A stretch of 64,000 bases of DNA, from positions 1 to 64,000 of the forward strand of contig CAYQDM010000003.1 of NCBI GenBank assembly GCA_964416305.1, in the 5' to 3' direction. The notes beneath the pieces were generated by a model. The model was not told the origin of the DNA and did not search any database. It saw only the letters and a program-made list of their open reading frames with translations. Shown one piece after another: positions 62,114-64,000 of the stretch. The number at the start of each line of letters is the position of its first letter. The first letter of the stretch is position 1. This DNA is from Acidaminobacter sp964416305 (GTDB lineage Bacteria; Bacillota; Clostridia; Peptostreptococcales; Acidaminobacteraceae). Made by a program: the position numbers and the translations under genes.

Positions 62114-62599
62114 ATGTCAGCAGCAAGAACTATGACAGACTTTCAAAACTATGATGATTATCGCGCTTACATATTGAAAAAAAATGTAGAAGATGCTGCT
62201 GACCGACACGAAGAGAAGGTTTCGAGAAAAAAACAGCGCAGAAGACTGTCCATATCCCTGAGAATCATTGCTTTTTCAGCGCTGCTCTTTATCATGCTCT
62301 CGGTGATCGTGATCCGTTATGCAGATGTCTATGAAGCAAAATACGACATTCACGCCATGCAGTCTGAGATCAAGCAGATCAATCAAGAAATTGAAGAAAT
62401 CAGCGCCTCCATGGACAGTACGGTTTCGCTGGAAAATGTTGAGAGGGTAGCAGTTCAAGAACTTAAAATGCAATACCCGCAGCCGGAGCAGATCGTCTAT
62501 TTGACATCTAACTGGAAATACTCTCTTGACAGCGCTGCCAAAAGTGATTATGTTGTAGAGGATAGAAATACAACAGGTAATGACGGCACCATGAACTGA
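62114..62599 (+). CDS. ftsL: FtsL-like septum formation protein
   Basis: This protein of about 161 residues has a basic cytoplasmic N-terminus (KVSRKKQRRRLS), one membrane segment (about 57-77), and an extracytoplasmic coiled coil (MQSEIKQINQEIEEISASMD). The layout and position between rsmH and a penicillin-binding protein identify FtsL or a DivIC/FtsL relative, which bridges FtsQ/DivIB and the synthase FtsWI. ATG 62114 is eight bases from GGGGG; earlier in-frame starts at 62096 and 62108 are worse placed. Confidence 0.8.
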   Translation: MSAARTMTDFQNYDDYRAYILKKNVEDAADRHEEKVSRKKQRRRLSISLRIIAFSALLFIMLSVIVIRYADVYEAKYDIHAMQSEIKQINQEIEEISASMDSTVSLENVERVAVQELKMQYPQPEQIVYLTSNWKYSLDSAAKSDYVVEDRNTTGNDGTMN

Positions 62600-62682
62600 C
62601 CTCCACTGGACTGTGAGAAATATTGCAGTCAGTACATCCCGAGGGTTTGGGCACCTTGTTGACCTGTGGAAGGAAGGCTTCT

Positions 62683-64000
62683 ATGACGAAACCAAATAAG
62701 ATGCATCGACTTCGTTTATGGGCTGCCTATCTTATAGTCAGCCTTATTTTATTCGCGCTGATAGGAAGATTGGCGTACATACAAGTCATAAATAATGAAT
62801 TTTATCTTACTAAAGCGCTCAGTCACCAAATCCGGGATATTCCGCTTCCGGCACTGCGAGGGGATATCATGGACCGCAATGGGATGAAACTGGCCTTTTC
62901 CATGAGCACCTTCACGGTGTGGGCGAGGCCGGCGGATGTCAATGATCCGGCAGCGCATGGCGAGGCCCTATCGACAATCCTGGACGAACCTTCAGAGAGT
63001 ATAGCTGAAAGAATCGGGAATCCTGAAAGTACTTTGGTGCGTGTCGCTAAAGGATTGACCAAGTCAAAAGCGGACTTGGTGCGAAACAAAGGCCTTAAAG
63101 GGGTTTGGGTGACTGAGTCCAGCAAACGCGTCTATCCTTATGGCAACTTTGCTGCCCATATTATTGGACATTCAACCGAGGATGGAGATGGCCTGTCGGG
63201 CATAGAGCAGATGTTGGATGAAGCGCTTTCCGGCCTCGACGGAAAGATTGTCTCTCACACAGATGCTGCAGGCAGAACACTCCCGGTTGGGGATGAAAAA
63301 GTCTATGAACCTGAGGATGGCTATAATGTAGTTCTGACACTGGATGAAGTCATTCAGCACTTTACTGAAAAAGCAGTTGACAGCGGTCTCAAAGACTTTG
63401 GCGCCAAGCGGATCATGGCGATTGTCATGGATCCAATGACAGGTGAAGTTCTGGCTATGACGACAAAGCCGGATTACGATCCCAATACACCTCGGGACCT
63501 GGCTTCCTTTTTCACTGCGGAAGAAATTGCCGCAATGGACAATGACGCCATGTTTCAGGCATGGAATCAGATTTGGCGCAATCCAATCGTCAGCGACACT
63601 TATGAACCTGGATCCACCTTTAAATTGCTGACGGCTGCCGCCGGTCTGGAAGAAAACAAAGTAAGTGTGAATTCAACTTTCAACGACAAAGGTTACATTA
63701 TTGTCAACGGCGTCAGGATCAACTGCTGGAGAAGCAACAACCCTCATGGACTTCAGACGCTGACCCAGGGTCTTGAAAACTCATGTAACCCTGTATTTAT
63801 CGAAATTGGACAAAGGCTGGGCACAGAATCCTTCTTCAATTATGTTGAAGATTTTGGATTCACAGAAAAAACCGGTATTCTTCTGCCTGCCGAAGGCAAT
63901 GCGCTCGTTCAGGCCGAGGAACGGATTGGTCCGGTTGAGCTTGCCACCATGTCCTTTGGACATGGTGTATCCACGACCCCCATACAGGTGGCGACAGCGG
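62683..64000 (+). CDS. Penicillin-binding transpeptidase, SpoVD/FtsI type (cut by window end)
   Basis: The gene starts at ATG 62683 behind GGAAGG and runs off the window after about 439 codons. It has a short N-terminal membrane segment (about 13-33), a PBP dimerisation domain (PALRGDIMDRNGMKLAFS), then the transpeptidase domain. The active serine is S311 in YEPGSTFKLLTAA, and the SxN motif is NSCNP. It cross-links peptidoglycan during division or spore cortex formation. SpoVD and FtsI cannot be told apart here, since the C-terminal PASTA region, if present, lies beyond the window. Confidence 0.94.
   Translation, partial: MTKPNKMHRLRLWAAYLIVSLILFALIGRLAYIQVINNEFYLTKALSHQIRDIPLPALRGDIMDRNGMKLAFSMSTFTVWARPADVNDPAAHGEALSTILDEPSESIAERIGNPESTLVRVAKGLTKSKADLVRNKGLKGVWVTESSKRVYPYGNFAAHIIGHSTEDGDGLSGIEQMLDEALSGLDGKIVSHTDAAGRTLPVGDEKVYEPEDGYNVVLTLDEVIQHFTEKAVDSGLKDFGAKRIMAIVMDPMTGEVLAMTTKPDYDPNTPRDLASFFTAEEIAAMDNDAMFQAWNQIWRNPIVSDTYEPGSTFKLLTAAAGLEENKVSVNSTFNDKGYIIVNGVRINCWRSNNPHGLQTLTQGLENSCNPVFIEIGQRLGTESFFNYVEDFGFTEKTGILLPAEGNALVQAEERIGPVELATMSFGHGVSTTPIQVATA

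Noticed and set aside
1..64000. CRISPR arrays, prophage or complete insertion sequences
   Set aside because: No spaced direct repeats of CRISPR type, no Cas, phage structural, integrase or transposase genes were seen apart from the intron end at position 1.

Overview
The window looks like chromosome from a strictly anaerobic, low-to-mid GC Gram-positive bacterium of the class Clostridia. The reasons are a NAD-linked formate dehydrogenase cluster with Hnd/Nuo-type subunits, a ferredoxin-dependent 2-oxoacid oxidoreductase, a cysteine T-box leader, a fluoride riboswitch, strong AGGAGG ribosome sites with frequent GTG/TTG starts, and a SpoVD/FtsI-type dcw cluster. Two genes have an in-frame TGA that is best read as selenocysteine, so the cell should encode SelA, SelB, SelC and SelD elsewhere. 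The species cannot be named from this sequence.

Layout. 1-54: the 3' end of a group II intron. 133-7505 (minus): one run encoding hndA-hndB-hndC-like diaphorase subunits, a selenocysteine formate dehydrogenase (fdhA, 2074-4758, read through UGA at 3712-3714), a MobA-FdhD fusion and a flavodoxin. 7826-11704 (plus): fluoride riboswitch and antiporter, lipid kinase, mscL, nucleoside hydrolase. 11747-13574: Cys T-box, cysK, cysE. 13631-17228 (minus): Lrp regulator, membrane-anchored solute-binding protein and a histidine kinase with its own solute-binding sensor. 17388-19680: oxaloacetate decarboxylase/carboxyltransferase subunit, a small Ser-Cys-Sec selenoprotein and a membrane protein. 19818-24864: a Tad/Flp-type pilus or secretion locus whose ATPase gene is split by a +1 shift at CCC-TGA. 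25112-30008: TetR, adaptor and RND exporter. 30102-34494: hpt, flavin reductase, pduL, deoC, small membrane protein, ROK regulator.

34635-40172 (mostly minus): korBA, tpx (plus), MATE, ung, tRNA-Leu(CAG). 40473-45295: histidine kinase, UbiA-family prenyltransferase and two MFS transporters. 45424-49215: an AT-rich LysR, agmatinase-family and YjiH-family group. 49339-54583 (minus): ABC importer with a DUF3798-type binding lipoprotein, behind a good promoter and a perfect 20-bp palindrome. 54975-60323: ychF, a stand-alone S4 gene, two M16 peptidase-family genes and lgt. 60632-64000: MraZ boxes, mraZ, rsmH, ftsL-like and a SpoVD/FtsI penicillin-binding protein cut by the window end.

How it fits together. 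The formate dehydrogenase run gathers enzyme, NAD(H)-diaphorase partners and cofactor maturation (MobA for the guanine dinucleotide, FdhD for sulfuration) in one operon. Cysteine synthesis is controlled by tRNA-Cys charging. The best candidates for new biology are the small selenoprotein, the split Tad ATPase, the sensor group at 13631-17228 and the uncharacterised DUF3798 transporter with its palindromic site.
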